A stretch of DNA of 32,072 bases from Actinomycetota bacterium (GCA_016213665.1 JACQZX010000178.1:1-32072); one strand, 5' to 3'; shown: positions 7,370 to 16,339, counted from the stretch's first letter. Notes: generated by a model from the letters alone, not told the origin. Numbers and translations: made by a program.

Positions 7370-8191
7370 CTAGCGGTCACTCTGAAACGCGGAGCCCGTC
7401 GTCGTCCTGCCCACTTCACCCACGAAACAGAAGTAGGCGCCGCGCTCAGCCTTCCATCCCAGCGCCCGCGGGTACAGGTAGTAGACCTCGAACACGGAGC
7501 TTTCATAGGAACGACCGACGTAGGCCTCGAATCCGTCGCCGCACGCCTGCTCGACCTCGATCAGCACCGCGTCGTCGCCCGGATATTCACGCCTGCCATC
7601 CGGATTCAGTTCGCCTTCGAGGTAGACCTCGACACCGTGCGGTAAGTCGCACGACAGGAATTCGAGCTCGTACACAAGCTCGCCGTCGGGAAAGCTTCGG
7701 ACGCAATCCCCCACATCAGCCTCGATGTACGGCGATGTGTTCGGGTTCGAGTCGGTGTCGACAGCGGTATCCAGTCGTCCGGTGGAAGCCGCCCACATGA
7801 ACACTCCCGCGCCGGCCACGCCGATCAGGCCCGTTATCCAACCGGCACGGGCTTTGCCGAGTCCGGTCAGCGTCCCACTGCTGCGCTTGATCGCCTTCGC
7901 GCTGATCAGACCGAAGATCAGGCCGAGCAGCGGAACGATTCCGAAGAACCAGAACATGACCAGCCCCAGCAGGCCACACACGAGGGCCGCGGTCGCCAAC
8001 CCGTAGGAACGAGAGATGGGCGCAAACGGCATGCCGTGGGGCGCCACGCCGTAAGGCGGCGGTGAACCGGGTGGCGGCAGCGGTGCTGTGCCCCACCCGG
8101 GAAACCCTCCCGGCTGTTGGATCGGCGTTGAGCGCGGCGGGGCCGGTGGCAGCGATGGCACGATTGGCTCGAGTGGCTGCATCGGTTCCAT
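7370..8191 (-). CDS. DUF4190/septum-formation-like membrane protein
   Basis: 273 residues. Residues 1-60 are proline-rich and disordered (many PP and PG steps). Two hydrophobic segments follow: about 66-95 (ATAALVCGLLGLVMFWFFGI onward) and 112-135 (GWITGLIGVAGAGVFMWAAS), the DUF4190 arrangement. The C-terminal 120 residues are outside the membrane and begin DVGDCVRSF; with LSCDLPHGVEVY and a late ACGDGFEAY and YFCFV they give the Cys pattern of actinobacterial septum-formation (Septum_form) domains, likely two disulfides. ATG at 8191 has AGGG upstream. It lies 9 bp after the DUF2087 stop and is the last protein gene before tRNA-Val. Role in cell envelope or division is an inference from the domain name only. 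Confidence 0.75.
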   Translation of the reverse strand: MEPMQPLEPIVPSLPPAPPRSTPIQQPGGFPGWGTAPLPPPGSPPPYGVAPHGMPFAPISRSYGLATAALVCGLLGLVMFWFFGIVPLLGLIFGLISAKAIKRSSGTLTGLGKARAGWITGLIGVAGAGVFMWAASTGRLDTAVDTDSNPNTSPYIEADVGDCVRSFPDGELVYELEFLSCDLPHGVEVYLEGELNPDGRREYPGDDAVLIEVEQACGDGFEAYVGRSYESSVFEVYYLYPRALGWKAERGAYFCFVGEVGRTTTGSAFQSDR

Positions 8192-8200
8192 CGTCGAACC

Positions 8201-8527
8201 CTATTCGCCGGACTCCACCGTGCCGCCACTTCGCCAATATTGTCCCGCTTCGCGATCCAGAAATCCGGCTTCGACCATGTAGCGGCGCAACGCAGCCGTG
8301 TCGGCGTGGTGTTGGCCGAGAACCAGGTTGACCATCTGCTCGCTGTAGCGACGGCCCGGCTCGAACAACTGCGCCAACCAATCGAGTATGACCAGACGTT
8401 TGGCATGGGAAGTCGGGATGGAGGTGAGCCTGCCGTCGGTCACGAACGCCCGCATCACCTTACGAACGTCGGCAGGCAGGTGGTCGTGCTCGGTGGAAAC
8501 CGGTCGACGTTCGCGGTCTTGTTTCAC
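8201..8527 (-). CDS. DUF2087 domain-containing protein
   Basis: 108 residues, GTG start at 8527, nine bases after the permease stop. The whole chain after residue 15 matches the DUF2087 pattern: AFVTDGRLTSIPTSHAKRLV, then LAQLFEPGRRYSEQMVNLVL, then AALRRYMVEAGFLDR and the closing YWRSGG. This domain resembles a winged helix and is often attached to ArsR- or MarR-like regulators or found alone, as here. It may be a small transcription factor or a nucleic-acid-binding accessory; no function is established. It is in the same direction as, and close to, the polyamine transporter genes, so it is probably co-transcribed. Confidence 0.85.
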   Translation of the reverse strand: MKQDRERRPVSTEHDHLPADVRKVMRAFVTDGRLTSIPTSHAKRLVILDWLAQLFEPGRRYSEQMVNLVLGQHHADTAALRRYMVEAGFLDREAGQYWRSGGTVESGE

Positions 8528-8536
8528 GATACGAAC

Positions 8537-10561
8537 TCAGCCGCCGGCGAGTGTCGCCGCGATCTGCGACGACGAGTCGCCGGACTTGCGCATCACGCGC
8601 GCGACGAACACCAACAGACTGAGTGTCATCACAAACAACACCACCGCGCCGACACCCCAGAACGGTGCCAGTTCGCTCTTGGCCGCGCTGATCAGCGCCA
8701 CCGGGAATGTGGACGATGCGCCGCTTATCAATGCCGAGATGATCGTGTTGTCGAGGCACAACGTGAACGAAAGCAACGCACCGGCGATCAGCGCCGATGA
8801 GATCAATGGAAGCGTGATCTGCCGGAACGCGCGCGATGGAGTCGCGCCGAGATCGGCGGCGGCCTCTTCCAACGACTCGTCGAGTCCGGCGAGCCGCGCG
8901 CGCACGATCAAGGTGACCACCGCACTCGCGTACAGCGACTGACCCACCCACAGCCGCAGCATCCCGTAAGGGATCGGCCCGAAGTCGCTCGTGAAAGGAC
9001 CGCCAAGACGTTGCATCCAGCCGGCGAGCGCGATCGCGTCCATGATCTCGGGGGTAACGAGAATGAGGAAGATCACGCCCATGAAGACCTTGCTCCACCT
9101 CCCAGGGTGCCGTGCCAGCGCAACACCACTCAATCCGCCGAGCGCGACCGCAATTATCGTGGCCCCGAAGGCGGCCAAGAAGGATCCACGCAGCCCATCA
9201 CCGACGCCCTGCTGTTGAAAGATGTCTCCGTACCAACTGGTATTTAGCCCGTTGATGATGAACGCCAAAGCGGCCGCCGTCGGCAACGACCAGCGTGTAA
9301 GCCACGGCACCTTGGCACCACGCACCCGCGCCACGACCCGCGGCACGATGGCGCCGACGACTAGGGCCACAAGAAAGATCACGAGAATCGTTCCCACCGG
9401 TGAGAACTCGAACAGACCGACCATCGGCCTGCCTGATGGCGTGCGACCCCGTGGCCCACCCCAGTAAACGGTGTCGTAACGGCCGCTCCAGATCTCGAAG
9501 GAGGCACCACCGTTGAACGAGTGACGGATCACGAGCAGGATCGGAATGAACAGGAACACAAGGACGAGCGTCGCCCAAACAGCGAACGCAGGCTTGAGCA
9601 GTTGCGGTAAGCGCGACGCGTGGGCCGCGCGCCGCGGGCGGCGACGATAGGCGTAGAGCACGGGCCGAAGTTGGCGAAGGCCCAACCGCAGCAGCCAGAA
9701 CAGCAGAGCAAAGACCACCAAACTCCCGAGAACCATGAGGATCATGGCGACGGCCATCGCCGAACCCTGCGGCCAGTTCTGCGCGCCTCTGAACTTGCTG
9801 TCGACGAGCGCCCCGACCATCAAGATCTTGCCCTTACCGAGAATGGTCGACGTGACGTAGTCGCCGCACATCGGGATGAAGGTCAACAGCACGCCCGCGA
9901 CCACACCAGGGCCCGCGAGTGGAAGCGTCACCGAGAAGAACGTCGACACCCGCCCTGCCCCGAGGTCTTTGGAAGCCTCGCGCAGCCCGTGTTCGATGCG
10001 ATCGAGCGCAACGAACATCGGCAACACCATGAAGCCGACGTAGTTGTAGACGATCGCGAGAAATACGGCCGCGCGGCTTCCGATCAGATCGATCGGGCCA
10101 TCGAGCCAACCGACATCTTGCAGCCACTTGGAGAGTTCGCCATTCGACGCGAGCGGGATCTTCCAGGCAACGGTCCGAATGAGAAAGCTGGTGAAGCTGG
10201 GGATGATCACGAGAGCGAGCAGCAGCGCGCGCCAACGATCGGCAACCTTGAAGGCGATGAAGTACGCCACCGGGAACCCAACGAGCAGACACAACAACGT
10301 TGCGGCGACCGCGACCTTCAGCGTCGATTCGAAGACCTTGAAGGTGAGGTCGTTGAACACCTCACGGTAGTTGTCGAGCGTCAGCGCACTCAGATCGACG
10401 GGCACCAGTTTGCTGGAGTCCTTGGTGCCGAAGGAATAGACGACGATTACCGCGATCGGCAGCACAAAGAAGCCGAAGTACCAGATGAACGACGGAATGG
10501 CGAGGGCCCAAGCGGGCCCCCGCCTCCGCGATCGCACTGCTGCGGCCGTCGTTGCTGTCAA
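8537..10561 (-). CDS. Fused polyamine-type ABC permease (PotB-PotC in one chain)
   Basis: 674 residues, about twice the size of a normal permease. Residues 1-300 are a PotB-like permease with the coupling (EAA) loop REASKDLGAGRVSTFF; a basic linker YRRRPRRAAHASR follows; residues 320-674 are a PotC-like permease with its own EAA loop EEAAADLGATPSRAFR. Each half has six or so membrane segments, and the second half has an extra hydrophobic stretch between its first segments. One chain should therefore form the whole channel, binding two PotA subunits. The start is TTG at 10561, four bases after the potD stop, supported by GGAG nine bases upstream; GTG at 10537 is an alternative. No stop or frameshift separates the halves. 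The substrate is probably putrescine, spermidine or a related cation. Confidence 0.9.
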   Translation of the reverse strand: MTATTAAAVRSRRRGPAWALAIPSFIWYFGFFVLPIAVIVVYSFGTKDSSKLVPVDLSALTLDNYREVFNDLTFKVFESTLKVAVAATLLCLLVGFPVAYFIAFKVADRWRALLLALVIIPSFTSFLIRTVAWKIPLASNGELSKWLQDVGWLDGPIDLIGSRAAVFLAIVYNYVGFMVLPMFVALDRIEHGLREASKDLGAGRVSTFFSVTLPLAGPGVVAGVLLTFIPMCGDYVTSTILGKGKILMVGALVDSKFRGAQNWPQGSAMAVAMILMVLGSLVVFALLFWLLRLGLRQLRPVLYAYRRRPRRAAHASRLPQLLKPAFAVWATLVLVFLFIPILLVIRHSFNGGASFEIWSGRYDTVYWGGPRGRTPSGRPMVGLFEFSPVGTILVIFLVALVVGAIVPRVVARVRGAKVPWLTRWSLPTAAALAFIINGLNTSWYGDIFQQQGVGDGLRGSFLAAFGATIIAVALGGLSGVALARHPGRWSKVFMGVIFLILVTPEIMDAIALAGWMQRLGGPFTSDFGPIPYGMLRLWVGQSLYASAVVTLIVRARLAGLDESLEEAAADLGATPSRAFRQITLPLISSALIAGALLSFTLCLDNTIISALISGASSTFPVALISAAKSELAPFWGVGAVVLFVMTLSLLVFVARVMRKSGDSSSQIAATLAGG

Positions 10562-10565
10562 CTGA

Positions 10566-11795
10566 TCAGGCTCCGGCGGCCTTCATCTCGTCGAGGATCT
10601 GCACAATCTGATCCTGCGCCGAGTTGACCGCCCCGGTACGCATGGTGGCGACTTGCTCGTCGGTGAAGAAGATCATCTCCGGGCGGGCCAGATCTGGAAC
10701 CAGCTCGGCGATCAGTTGATCGATGTTCTTCATGCCACTGTGGTAGCCGTGGAACGCGAGATCCTTGATCGAGATCTCCGGCGAGAGCAGCCAGTTGATC
10801 CATGCGTGGGCCGCGTCGGCGTTGGGAGCACCTGCTGGGATGCAGTAGTTGTCCATCCACAGCTCGGTCTCGGGGGCACCGAGTCCCCACACCCAATCGT
10901 CGGGGTTACCGCCGGCGTCGAGGATGTTGTTGAACGCCTGGCGAGCGTCGCCGTTCCACGCCATCGAGATGTCGTACGAGCCCTGTGCAAGGGCAGTCGA
11001 CGGATAGCTGTCGTAGCCGCTGACGTGCGGTGCAAACTCGTCGACCAGGAAGGCCTGCGCGGCATCGAGGTGAGCGGGGTCTTCGGTGGTCCAGTCGATG
11101 CCGTTGGCCCAGAAGTACATGCCGGTGATGTTGCCGGCACTATCGAGGATCGAGTTGCGCCCGGAAGCCTCGTTCATGCACACGTCGATGAAGTCGGCCC
11201 AAGTTTCGATGTCACGGTCGATAACCGCCCGGTTGTAGATCCAACCCGTCGAACCCCAGTCCTTGCACACCGAGTACTCGTTGTTCGGATCCCAGGCCCG
11301 CCCGTTGTAGATCGGATCGATGTTGGCGAAGTTCGGCAACTTCGACATGTCCAACTTCTGCAGTAGTCCCTTCTCGATCATCTGGATGATGAACGGACCA
11401 GTGGGCACTACTACGTCGAACCCGCTGCTGCCGGCAGCGGCCGACAACTTGGTGACCAGATCTTCGTTGCTCGGGTAGTAGTCGACCTTCATGGTGACGC
11501 CGAGTTCGGCTTCGGCAAGGGCGCCGACGATGTCGGGATCGTTGTACGCACCCCAGGTGAACATCGCGAGCGTGCCGCTCGACTGGTTGATCACGTTGCT
11601 GTACTGACTGAGCAGGTCGCTGGTGCCTCCACCGGAAGTATTGTCGGAGCCGCCATCTTTCTCGTCATCGCCGCAAGCGGCGAGGATCGCTACGCCTGCA
11701 GCCGCCGTACCCGCCTGGAAGAGCGCGCGGCGTGACAACACCCCACGGAAACTTTCGGGGGCGAGCATGCGCAGTGGTTGTTTCGGTTCGTTCAT
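10566..11795 (-). CDS. potD: Polyamine-type ABC transporter substrate-binding lipoprotein
   Basis: 409 residues. ATG at 11795 has AGGGAG seven bases upstream. The N-terminus has a twin-arginine-like motif SRRALFQAG, a hydrophobic stretch and a lipobox LAAC with Cys41, so the mature protein is lipid-anchored outside the membrane. A Gly/Ser/Asp-rich linker follows, then a type II periplasmic-binding fold of the PotD/PotF kind: LAMFTWGAYNDPDIV, a conserved VDYYPSNEDLVTKL, FDVVVPTGPF, and the late IPAGAPNADAAHAWINWLL. It captures the cation and delivers it to the fused permease encoded directly downstream. The ligand could be putrescine, spermidine or an unusual polyamine; binding residues cannot be assigned reliably by eye. 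The region between it and potA holds a short tandem repeat. Confidence 0.88.
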   Translation of the reverse strand: MNEPKQPLRMLAPESFRGVLSRRALFQAGTAAAGVAILAACGDDEKDGGSDNTSGGGTSDLLSQYSNVINQSSGTLAMFTWGAYNDPDIVGALAEAELGVTMKVDYYPSNEDLVTKLSAAAGSSGFDVVVPTGPFIIQMIEKGLLQKLDMSKLPNFANIDPIYNGRAWDPNNEYSVCKDWGSTGWIYNRAVIDRDIETWADFIDVCMNEASGRNSILDSAGNITGMYFWANGIDWTTEDPAHLDAAQAFLVDEFAPHVSGYDSYPSTALAQGSYDISMAWNGDARQAFNNILDAGGNPDDWVWGLGAPETELWMDNYCIPAGAPNADAAHAWINWLLSPEISIKDLAFHGYHSGMKNIDQLIAELVPDLARPEMIFFTDEQVATMRTGAVNSAQDQIVQILDEMKAAGA

Positions 11796-11808
11796 TGTTT
11801 CTCCCTTG

Positions 11809-11857
11809 TTGCTGAAAGGTTGCTGAAAGGTTGCTGAAATTGGTTGCTGACATTTGG
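11809..11857. repeat. Short tandem repeat in the potA-potD intergenic leader
   Basis: Four units starting TTGCTGA occur at 11809, 11820, 11831 and 11844: two perfect TTGCTGAAAGG, then TTGCTGAAATTGG and TTGCTGACATTTGG. On the coding (minus) strand this is a run of CAGCAACC steps ending just before the potD Shine-Dalgarno. It fills almost the whole 65-bp gap between the two genes. Confidence 0.9.
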
Positions 11858-11860
11858 TTG

Positions 11861-13045
11861 TTATGTATTTCCCTCCGCGGAAGGCTCCGCGAGAACGAGG
11901 TCGGCTTGGCGGGCCGAGAACGAATAGACGTCGGCGGGTGTGAACGTGCACCACACAGGATCGGCGACAGACAACCGCGGCGCGTTCGCTCGCGGGGTGA
12001 GAACGAGCACATCGCGGCTGCTGGTGCGAACGACGTACTGAATCGTGTCGCCGAAGTGGGCAACGCTCGCCACCGTGCCCGCGATCGAGTTACGCGAAGT
12101 GCCGGGATCGACTGACACCAGTTGGAAGTTCTCCGGCCGCACGGCAGCGAGAGCCGCTTCACCAGCTGCGACCTGCTCGTCGGGCTTGGCGGCGACGAAG
12201 AGCGTGCCATCGTGGGCGCGGACGCCATCAGCGGTCGCGACGCCACGCCAGAAGTTGTTGCGCCCGATGAAGCCGGCGACAAATGCCGAGGCCGGCCGTT
12301 CGTAGACGGTCTCCGGGTCGGCCAACTGCTCGACATGGCCTTCGAGCATGATCGCAATCCGATCACTCATGCTCATCGCCTCTTCTTGATCGTGGGTAAC
12401 GAAGATGAACGTGATTCCGAGTTGGCTCTGCAAGAGTTTGAGCTCGATCTTCATTTCTTCGCGTAACTTGCGGTCGAGCGCACCGAGCGGCTCGTCCAGC
12501 AGCAGCACGCTCGGACGATTCACCAACGCGCGCGCGAGCGCAACGCGTTGTTGCTGACCGCCCGACATTTGTCGCGGTTTGCGGTCGGCGAGCTTGCTCA
12601 TCTTGACCATGTCGAGCGCTTCCGAGACACGTGTGGCGGTTTCGGCCTTGGCGATGCCCTTCTGGCGCAGTCCGTAGGCAACGTTCTCGGCGACGGTCAT
12701 GTGCGGGAACAAGGCGTACGCCTGGAACACCGTGTTGACGTCGCGCTTGTACGGTGGGATGCCCTGAACGTATTGGCCACTGATACGAATGAAACCCTCA
12801 TCGGGTTGCTCGAAGCCGGCAAGCATGCGCAACGTAGTGGTCTTGCCACATCCAGAGGGGCCGAGCAGCGACAGGAACTCGCCGGGCCGCACGTTCAAGT
12901 CGAGCCGGTCGACGGCGACCATGGTGCCGAACCGCTTGGTGACAGCCTGCAATTCGACCGATCCACGCTCGCTGTCGACGGTTATGCCCCGGCGAACCGT
13001 ACCTTCGAATGCGTCACCGTCGAACGCCGTCGTGGTCTCCGTCAC
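11861..13045 (-). CDS. potA: Polyamine-type ABC transporter ATP-binding protein
   Basis: 394 residues. All ABC motifs are present: Walker A GPSGCGKT at 62-69, Q-loop near VFQAYALFPHM, signature MSGGQQQR at 160-167, Walker B LLLDEPLGALD at 181-191, and switch FVTHDQEEAM. The C-terminal third from about residue 285 is a TOBE regulatory domain, as in PotA and related importers. It powers the fused permease encoded two genes downstream. The chosen start is GTG at 13045 preceded by GGGGGAG; the frame runs 37 codons further up but through the intergenic region. It is the first gene of the transporter operon and is divergent from the Lrp/AsnC gene, with 122 bp between the starts that contain an inverted repeat. 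Confidence 0.93.
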   Translation of the reverse strand: MTETTTAFDGDAFEGTVRRGITVDSERGSVELQAVTKRFGTMVAVDRLDLNVRPGEFLSLLGPSGCGKTTTLRMLAGFEQPDEGFIRISGQYVQGIPPYKRDVNTVFQAYALFPHMTVAENVAYGLRQKGIAKAETATRVSEALDMVKMSKLADRKPRQMSGGQQQRVALARALVNRPSVLLLDEPLGALDRKLREEMKIELKLLQSQLGITFIFVTHDQEEAMSMSDRIAIMLEGHVEQLADPETVYERPASAFVAGFIGRNNFWRGVATADGVRAHDGTLFVAAKPDEQVAAGEAALAAVRPENFQLVSVDPGTSRNSIAGTVASVAHFGDTIQYVVRTSSRDVLVLTPRANAPRLSVADPVWCTFTPADVYSFSARQADLVLAEPSAEGNT

Positions 13046-13090
13046 ACTGTCTCCCCCGAGAGCTTGTAGTGGGATTCGCCCACACCATGT

Positions 13091-13118
13091 GGCAAGTGTA
13101 GGCATATCGGCACTTGCC
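13091..13118. promoter_or_regulatory. Inverted repeat between divergent potA and lrp (putative operator)
   Basis: Perfect 8-bp arms GGCAAGTG (13091-13098) and CACTTGCC (13111-13118) are separated by 12 bases, so half-site centres are 20 bp apart, two helical turns. It lies midway between the two divergent starts, 45 bp from potA and 50 bp from lrp, a normal place for an autoregulating Lrp-family operator. Confidence 0.55.
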
Positions 13119-13167
13119 CGCGGAATCGCTTGCACCGGTGGCCACCGCCCGTACAAGATCGGTATCG

Positions 13168-13626
13168 ATGGATCGCACCGGCACCCAAATCGACGAAATC
13201 GACCGAGCGATCATCGAGGAGCTCCAGCACGACGGCCGCATGCCATACACCCGACTCGGAGCGGCGGTCGGCTTGTCGGAGGCTGCCGCCCGCCAGCGGG
13301 TTCAGCGGCTCGTCGATTCCGGCGTCATGCAGGTGGTCGCCGTCACCAACCCGCTCTCGCACGGGTTCCGGCGGATGGCAATGGTCGGTGTCCGAACCGA
13401 AGGTCCTACCGACGACATCGCCAAAGCGCTGCAGGCGATGAGCGACATCGACTACCTGGTCGTGAGCGCCGGTTCGTTCGACCTGATGGCCGAAGTGGTG
13501 GTGGCCGACGACGGTGCCCTGCTCGACCTCACTAACCGCATTCGCGCAGTCGCAGGCGTGCGCAGCACGGAGACCTTCATCTACCTCGACCTGGTGAAAC
13601 AGACATTCACGTGGGGAGCGCACTGA
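13168..13626 (+). CDS. Lrp/AsnC family transcriptional regulator
   Basis: 152 residues from ATG at 13168; the frame is open 18 codons further up to a TTG, but that would take in the palindrome. Residues 1-60 hold the winged helix-turn-helix: IDEIDRAIIEELQHDGRMPY, then LGAAVGLSEAAARQRVQRL as the recognition segment. Residues 70-150 are the effector-binding RAM domain (strand, helix, strand with MSDIDYLVVSAGSFDLMAEV). Lrp-family proteins sense amino acids or related metabolites and form octamers. Position between potA and the aldehyde dehydrogenase suggests it controls polyamine or GABA use. Its stop codon lies within a hairpin shared with the convergent dehydrogenase. Confidence 0.9.
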   Translation: MDRTGTQIDEIDRAIIEELQHDGRMPYTRLGAAVGLSEAAARQRVQRLVDSGVMQVVAVTNPLSHGFRRMAMVGVRTEGPTDDIAKALQAMSDIDYLVVSAGSFDLMAEVVVADDGALLDLTNRIRAVAGVRSTETFIYLDLVKQTFTWGAH

Positions 13627-13653
13627 GACGGCCTGGCATACGGCCAGCCTCAG
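13623..13653. terminator. Bidirectional hairpin at convergent lrp/dehydrogenase ends
   Basis: Outer stem CTGAG (13623-13627)/CTCAG (13649-13653) and inner stem CTGGC (13633-13637)/GCCAG (13643-13647) with loop ATACG. It straddles the stop codons of both genes, whose ends are only 23 bp apart. No long T run is present on either side. Confidence 0.45.
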
Positions 13654-15077
13654 CTTTGCAGGTTGGCCATCACGTGCTTGATTCTCGTGTAATCATCAAG
13701 TGCGTACATCGAGAGATCCTTGCCATAACCCGATTTCTTGTACCCGCCGTGAGGCATCTCGGCAACTAGCGGGATATGCGTGTTGATCCACACGCATCCG
13801 AAGTCGAGGCGCTTGGCCATGCGCATCGCGCGGCCGAAATCCTTGGTCCAGACGCTGCTGGCCAGGCCGTAGTCGACGCCGTTGGCCCAACGAACGGCTT
13901 CGTCCTCGTCGGTGAACTTCTGCACCGTGATCACCGGACCGAAGATCTCCGTCTGGATCATCTCGTCGTCCTGGCGAAGGTCGGCCACGACCGTCGGTTG
14001 AAAGAAGTAACCATCGCCACCGACCGCGCCACCGCCGGCAACGACGTTGGCGTGCTTGGGCGCACGGTCGACCATGCCGCTCACGTGAGCAAGTTGGTTG
14101 GGGTTGTTCACCGGCCCGAACAACACGTCTTCGTCGTCGGGCGCACCTGTCTTGATGCCTTGCGCCTGCTCGGCCAGCGCGGCCACGAAGTCGTCATAGA
14201 TGCCGGGCGCGGCAATCACCCGCGTCGCGGCGGTGCAATCTTGGCCGGCGTTGAAATAGCCGGCGATCGCGATGCCTTCGGCGGCGGCAGCGATATCGGC
14301 GTCGTCGAACACGACGACGGGTGCCTTGCCACCGAGTTCGAGATGCACGCGCTTGAGGCTGTGCGAGGCAGCCTCGGCAACCTGCATGCCGGCGCGAACT
14401 GACCCGGTGATGCTGACCATCGCCGGCGTGTCGTGCGCAACCATGCTGCGACCGGTGTCGCGGTCGCCGCAGATCACGTTGAACACTCCGGGCGGCAGAA
14501 ATTCGGCGGCGATCTCGGCGAGCAGGGTAGTTGTCGCGGGAGTCGTATCGCTGGGCTTGAGCACCACGGTGTTGCCGGCCGCGATGGCGGGACCGAATTT
14601 CCACACCGCCATCATCATCGGATAGTTCCAGGGAGCGACCTGGGCGCAAACACCGATCGGCTCACGCCGAATTATGGAAGTCATGTTGCGCATGTATTCC
14701 CCCGCACTCTTGCCTTCGAGATGGCGGGCAGCGGTGGCGAAGAACCGAATCTGGTCGACCATCGGCGGGATCTCCTCGCTGCGCGTCAAATGTGCCGGCT
14801 TGCCGCAGTTCTCCACCTCCATCGCGATCAGGTCGTCGGCTCGCGCCTCGACGGCATCGGCGAGACGGAACAGCGCCAGTGAGCGCTCACCCGGAGTGGT
14901 CTCCTTCCAGCTGTCGTAGGCCGTTGCCGCCGCGCGCATGGCCGAGTCGACGTCGGCCTGGGCCGACAGCGGCGCAGTGGCGTACTTCTTGCCGGTCACC
15001 GGGTTGACGACATCGGTCGTGCGGCCATCGGCAGCATCGACGCGCTTGCCATTGACGAAGTTCTTGAACGCCTTCAC
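13650..15077 (-). CDS. Aldehyde dehydrogenase, gamma-aminobutyraldehyde dehydrogenase type
   Basis: 475 residues. GTG at 15077 follows GAGGGG eight bases upstream; the in-frame TTG 16 codons earlier has no such support. NAD-dependent aldehyde dehydrogenase landmarks: [20 protein letters not shown], the base Glu in HLELGGKAP, the nucleophile Cys in GQDCTAATR, and the late [10 protein letters not shown]. Overall the sequence (opening [17 protein letters not shown], and [18 protein letters not shown] at the end) resembles the aminobutyraldehyde/betaine aldehyde group. It would oxidise 4-aminobutanal from putrescine to GABA with NAD+. The polyamine importer next to the regulator fits this. Other amino- or betaine aldehydes remain possible. 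Divergent from alanine dehydrogenase with 107 bp between starts. Confidence 0.88.
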   Translation of the reverse strand: MKAFKNFVNGKRVDAADGRTTDVVNPVTGKKYATAPLSAQADVDSAMRAAATAYDSWKETTPGERSLALFRLADAVEARADDLIAMEVENCGKPAHLTRSEEIPPMVDQIRFFATAARHLEGKSAGEYMRNMTSIIRREPIGVCAQVAPWNYPMMMAVWKFGPAIAAGNTVVLKPSDTTPATTTLLAEIAAEFLPPGVFNVICGDRDTGRSMVAHDTPAMVSITGSVRAGMQVAEAASHSLKRVHLELGGKAPVVVFDDADIAAAAEGIAIAGYFNAGQDCTAATRVIAAPGIYDDFVAALAEQAQGIKTGAPDDEDVLFGPVNNPNQLAHVSGMVDRAPKHANVVAGGGAVGGDGYFFQPTVVADLRQDDEMIQTEIFGPVITVQKFTDEDEAVRWANGVDYGLASSVWTKDFGRAMRMAKRLDFGCVWINTHIPLVAEMPHGGYKKSGYGKDLSMYALDDYTRIKHVMANLQS

Positions 15078-15184
15078 GGGTGTCCCCTCTATCTGGTCGG
15101 TTTCGCTCGCGATGGTAGTCAGCAAGCGTCGACCGGCGAGAACAGACTGCGGCCGCTGTTTGGCCGTTGCGCGATGATGGCGGG

Positions 15185-16303
15185 ATGATCACCACCGTCG
15201 GCGTTCCAAAGGAAATCAAGACTCAGGAGTACCGGGTGGCGATGACGCCCGACGGTGTTCGCGAGTTTGAGCGCACGGGCATCGACGTGTTCGTCGAGAC
15301 CGGGGCCGGCCAAGGTGCCAGCTTCTCCGACGACGACTACCGCGCCGCGGGGGCCACGATCGTTCCTACAGCGGCCGACGCGTGGAGCCAGCAGATGGTG
15401 GTGAAGGTGAAAGAACCCAAGGCTGAGGAGTTCGCGTACCTACGCCGCGACCTCACCTTGTTCACATACCTCCACCTCGCCGCTTATCCGGAGGTCGCCA
15501 AGGCGCTGATCGGTTCCGGTTGCACCGCCCTCGCCTACGAGACCGTGCAGTTGTCCGGAGGCGCGCTTCCGCTGCTGGCACCGATGAGCGAGGTCGCCGG
15601 CCGCTTGGCACCACAGATGGGGGCGCACTACCTCGAGCGACACAACGGCGGTCGCGGCGTCCTGATGGGTGGCGCCCCGGGAGTGCAGCCGGCCAAGGTC
15701 GTCGTGCTCGGGGCCGGCAACGTTGGTTGGAACTCGGCATGGATCGCCGCCGGCATGGAGGCAGAGGTAGTTCTGTTCGACAAGAACCTCGACCGCTTAC
15801 GGTGGGTCGACCAGATCAACAAGGGTCGCATCGTCACGCTCGCGTCCAACCGTGGGGCACTCGAACGCAACATCGCCGATGCCGACCTGGTGATTGGTGC
15901 AGTGCTCGTCGCCGGCGGCAGGGCGCCGGTGGTGGTCACAGAAGACATGGTGCGCACGATGAAGCCCGGAGCCGTGATCGTCGATGTCGCCATCGATCAG
16001 GGCGGCTGCATCGAAACCATCCACGAGACGACTCACGCCGAGCCGGTCTACGAGCTGCACGGCGTACTGCATTACGGGGTAGGCAACATGCCGGGTGCCG
16101 TTCCGCACACGAGCACCTACGCACTTACCAACGCCACGCTGCCCTACCAACTCGAACTGGCCGGCTTGGGTGTCGCGGCGGCATGCAAGCGCGACCACTC
16201 GCTGGCGCTAGGCCTCAACACGCACGGCGGCAACGTCACCAATGCCCCGGTCGCCGAGTTCCTGGGCACCGACTTCGTCGAACCGCTCCTTGCCGTTGGG
16301 TGA
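15185..16303 (+). CDS. ald: Alanine dehydrogenase
   Basis: 372 residues, the usual size. It opens with the family motif [17 protein letters not shown]; substrate and catalytic residues are seen as Arg17, Lys74 (VKVKEP) and His97 (TYLHLAA). The NAD-binding site is VLGAGNVG (174-181). The segment [13 protein letters not shown] and [12 protein letters not shown] complete the signature. The enzyme interconverts L-alanine and pyruvate plus ammonia using NAD. The start is ATG at 15185 with GGCGGG directly upstream; a codon six earlier is in frame. Next to the aminobutyraldehyde dehydrogenase it may recycle alanine formed when pyruvate accepts amino groups from putrescine or GABA (inference; no transaminase is in the window). 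The 3' end, including the stop, lies in a 15-bp tandem repeat. Confidence 0.96.
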   Translation: MITTVGVPKEIKTQEYRVAMTPDGVREFERTGIDVFVETGAGQGASFSDDDYRAAGATIVPTAADAWSQQMVVKVKEPKAEEFAYLRRDLTLFTYLHLAAYPEVAKALIGSGCTALAYETVQLSGGALPLLAPMSEVAGRLAPQMGAHYLERHNGGRGVLMGGAPGVQPAKVVVLGAGNVGWNSAWIAAGMEAEVVLFDKNLDRLRWVDQINKGRIVTLASNRGALERNIADADLVIGAVLVAGGRAPVVVTEDMVRTMKPGAVIVDVAIDQGGCIETIHETTHAEPVYELHGVLHYGVGNMPGAVPHTSTYALTNATLPYQLELAGLGVAAACKRDHSLALGLNTHGGNVTNAPVAEFLGTDFVEPLLAVG

Positions 16304-16339
16304 AGGGCTGTGGGGTGAAGGGCTGTTGGGTGAAGCGCG
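16295..16339. repeat. Tandem repeat, 3 x 15 bp, over the ald stop and the gap to the P450 gene
   Basis: Units GTTGGGTGAAGGGCT (16295), GTGGGGTGAAGGGCT (16310) and GTTGGGTGAAGCGCG (16325). The first contains the ald stop codon TGA at 16301-16303; the last ends three bases before the P450 start. Each unit carries GTGAAG or TGAAGGG, so the repeats may alter the spacing or ribosome loading between the two genes. Confidence 0.9.
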
